Shown here piece by piece: positions 4,139-5,938 of a DNA stretch of 5,938 bases. Numbering within the stretch: position 1 is the stretch's first letter; every line of letters begins with the position of its first letter. The stretch covers positions 1 through 5,938 of the forward strand of contig UREB01000111.1 of assembly GCA_900546685.1 (NCBI GenBank), in the 5' to 3' direction. The stretch comes from an uncultured Eubacteriales bacterium (GTDB lineage Bacteria > Bacillota > Clostridia > Christensenellales > QAND01). The notes beneath the pieces were generated by a model, which saw only the letters and a list, made by a program, of their open reading frames with translations, did no database searches and was not told the DNA's origin. The translations under genes and the position numbers were made by a program.

Positions 4139-4494
4139 CGGATAAGCAGCGGGCCTTTTTAGAGGCATATATAGAGACGGAGGATATCAGGCAGGCGGCG
4201 CTGTGTGCGGGGTATACGGCACAGAGCGCGTTTCGGATGGGGCAGCGGGCGCTGAAAAACCCGGAGGTGCGCACCCAGGCCCTTTGGCACGGCGCGCCCG
4301 TGCCGGACGAGACGGCGGAGGAAACGCTGCAAAGGCGCATTGCGGCGATGATGCGCGGCGGAGAATTGAAGGCGGGCGAGCAGTTTCGCGCGATGGAGAT
4401 GCTGTATAAGCTGGAAAAGCAGCGGGGGCAGGCCGGGGAAGAACGCGTAAAGACGGTAAGGTTTGAGGGGGCGCTGGAGCAATGGAGCCGCTGA
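4135..4494 (+). CDS. Phage terminase small subunit (TTG start)
   Basis: 119 residues. I start it at TTG 4135-4137 because GGGAGG (4122-4127) lies 7 bases upstream, the TTGA overlaps the previous stop, and the first residues MTDKQRAFLEAYI are the classic TerS opening. The N-terminal DNA-binding domain reads DIRQAALCAGYTAQSAFRMGQRALKNPEV (17-45), as in Terminase_2 (P27/XtmA-like) proteins. The rest (ETLQRRIAAMMRGG, EQFRAMEMLYKLEKQ) is helical and suits ring assembly. TerS recognises the phage pac/cos site and hands DNA to the large subunit. The protein is on the short side. Its last 13 bases overlap terL. Confidence 0.85.
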   Translation: MTDKQRAFLEAYIETEDIRQAALCAGYTAQSAFRMGQRALKNPEVRTQALWHGAPVPDETAEETLQRRIAAMMRGGELKAGEQFRAMEMLYKLEKQRGQAGEERVKTVRFEGALEQWSR

Positions 4495-5849
4495 TCTTTC
4501 AAAAGCTGAAACGCGAACGGCCCAGCGCAAAGCAGCAGGCCTTTTTCCTTTCCACGGCCAAGCACACCGCCTACGGCGGGGCCCGGGGCGGCGGCAAGAG
4601 CTGGGCGGTGCGCCGCAAGTGTATCATGCTGGGCATGCGGTATGACGGGCTGAAGATCCTGTTGCTGCGGCGCACGCTGCCGGAGCTGCGGGAAAACCAC
4701 ATTTTGCCGATGATGGAGGAGCTATACGGCTATGCGGACTACCACGAGACGCAGCGGGCGTTTTTGTTTCCCAACGGCAGCCGCATCAAGATGGGCTACT
4801 GCGATGCGGAGAGCGATGTATACCAATACCAGGGGCAGGAATACGACGTGATCGCGATGGAGGAGGCCACGCATTTTACCGAGCGGCAGCGGATGTTTCT
4901 GACGACGGCCAACCGCAGCACACGGGCGGATTTTACGCCGCGGATGTATTATACGGCCAACCCGGGCGGCGTGGGGCACGGGTGGTTCAAGCGGCTGTTT
5001 GTGGACGGGATGTACCGCGAGGGAGAACGGGCGGAGGACTATGCCTTTATCCCTGCCAACGTATACGACAACGAGGTGCTGATGCAGAAGGATCCGGGGT
5101 ATGTAAAGACCCTAGAGGCGCTGCCGGAGGACAGGCGGCGGGCGTATTTATACGGCGACTGGGACGTATTTGCCGGGCAATATTTTCCGGAATTCGACAG
5201 GCGGCTGCATGTGACGGAGCCGTTTGTGGTTCCCAAAGCGTGGCGGCGGTATGTAACGCTGGATTATGGGCTGGATATGCTGGCAGCGTACTGGATTGCG
5301 GTGGATCTGCAAGGGTTTGCGTATGTATACCGGGAATTGTATGAAAAGGATTTGATTATTTCCGAGGCAGCGGAGAGACTGTTGGCGATGACGGGGGAGG
5401 AAGAACTTTGCCGGATTTTGGCGCCGCCCGATCTTTGGAACCGGCGGCAGGACAGCGGCAAGAGCGCGGCGGCGCTGTTTTACGAGCACGGGCTACGGCT
5501 GACACGGGCGAGCAACGACCGGGTGCAGGGGTGGTATGCGCTCAAGGAGTGGCTAAGGCCTTGCCGCGACGAATGGGGCCGGCCGGCGGCCAGGCTGCGC
5601 ATTTTCCCGAACTGCAAGAACCTGATCCGCACGCTGCCGCAGCTATGCCATGACGAGAAAAACCCCAACGACACGGCACAGAGCCCGCATGAGCTGACGC
5701 ATGCGCCGGATGCGCTGCGGTATTTTGTATCCGGAAGGCCGCAGGAAACGGCGCGGCCGGACAGGCGGCCGAGGTTTGAATTTGACAGCCTAAGGCCGAA
5801 GGAGCCGGAGAGCGCACTGGGGCTTTTGCAGCGGCAGGAGGTGTTTTAA
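4482..5849 (+). CDS. Phage terminase large subunit (packaging ATPase/nuclease)
   Basis: 455 residues, full length for the family. The ATPase half has an adenine-binding-type Q (PSAKQQAF, 14-21), Walker A GARGGGKS (33-40), the arginine-rich LLRRTLPELR (61-70), a Walker B-like VIAMEEA (123-129; Met-Glu-Glu where Asp-Glu is common) and the coupling motif YTANPGG (157-163). The RNase H-like nuclease half begins near 255 with TLDYG (D261); further acidic candidates are D275 and D410 in THAPDALRY. It drives ATP-powered DNA packaging at the portal and cuts the genome. It resembles XtmB/T4-type enzymes. The ATG at 4482 overlaps terS by 13 bases. A terminator follows at once, where a portal gene is normally co-transcribed. 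Confidence 0.93.
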   Translation: MEPLIFQKLKRERPSAKQQAFFLSTAKHTAYGGARGGGKSWAVRRKCIMLGMRYDGLKILLLRRTLPELRENHILPMMEELYGYADYHETQRAFLFPNGSRIKMGYCDAESDVYQYQGQEYDVIAMEEATHFTERQRMFLTTANRSTRADFTPRMYYTANPGGVGHGWFKRLFVDGMYREGERAEDYAFIPANVYDNEVLMQKDPGYVKTLEALPEDRRRAYLYGDWDVFAGQYFPEFDRRLHVTEPFVVPKAWRRYVTLDYGLDMLAAYWIAVDLQGFAYVYRELYEKDLIISEAAERLLAMTGEEELCRILAPPDLWNRRQDSGKSAAALFYEHGLRLTRASNDRVQGWYALKEWLRPCRDEWGRPAARLRIFPNCKNLIRTLPQLCHDEKNPNDTAQSPHELTHAPDALRYFVSGRPQETARPDRRPRFEFDSLRPKEPESALGLLQRQEVF

Positions 5850-5878
5850 GCCGAAGCCATCAGGGGGCAGACAACAAG

Positions 5879-5903
5879 AAAAAGGGCCTACGGGCTCTTT
5901 TTT
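5879..5903 (+). terminator. Rho-independent terminator after terL
   Basis: GGGCC (5884-5888), loop TACG, GGCTC (5893-5897, one G-T pair), flanked by five A and six T (5898-5903). It lies 30 bases beyond the terL stop. The rest to 5938 is purine-rich (GGGGAGGGG at 5911-5919, ATG at 5921) and too short to assign. Confidence 0.8.
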
Positions 5904-5938
5904 GCTTGGCGGGGAGGGGTATGGGGAGAGGGCGAGAG

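Overview
This looks like the end of a draft contig from a GC-rich Bacillota/Clostridia-type chromosome. The evidence is AGGAGG-class ribosome sites before most genes, sigma-70-type promoters, tight hairpin-plus-T-run terminators and Firmicute-style prophage genes; the species cannot be named. The first 27 bases are not genomic. They are identical to the 3' part of the Illumina TruSeq read-1 adapter, so the first gene is cut by an assembly or library artefact.

Region 1 (28-2085, + strand) is a sugar-metabolism locus. It holds the C-terminal sensor domain of a DeoR-family repressor, a 200-base gap with a 13-bp palindrome, and a 429-residue protein of two class II aldolase/adducin domains. The first domain keeps the His metal ligands (with Asp where the catalytic Glu usually sits). 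The second has lost them.

Region 2 (about 2060-2420) is the most unusual part. A good promoter (TTGACA, 17 bp, TATGCT) lies over the end of the aldolase gene. Its predicted start falls exactly at the 5' edge of a closed, cruciform-like RNA of about 122 nt that ends in a strong terminator and shows two C/U-rich loops. Facing it from the minus strand is a second nested hairpin element with its own terminator. Together they look like two convergent non-coding RNAs, neither recognised as a known family. Behind the second is a ribbon-helix-helix (CopG-type) gene that appears broken: its well-placed start is one frame away from its conserved domain, and it has no sensible stop.

Region 3 (about 2765-5903) is a condensed prophage or PBSX-like control and packaging module. 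A short Xre/Cro-type repressor is read leftward. A divergent, strong rightward promoter faces it inside a dense cluster of palindromes, including a near-consensus Gram-positive SOS (LexA/DinR) box just downstream of the -10. Rightward come a small Cys protein, a sigma-region-4-like late activator (Xpf/DUF1492 type), and the terminase small and large subunits, joined by ATGA, TTGA and 13-base overlaps. A terminator follows the large terminase directly. No integrase, replication, portal or structural gene is visible. The layout xre, then sigma-like factor, TerS and TerL, parallels the B. subtilis PBSX element, but here with early genes missing. The inferred logic is that Xre and possibly LexA hold the rightward promoter off, and release lets the operon express the sigma-like factor and packaging motor.
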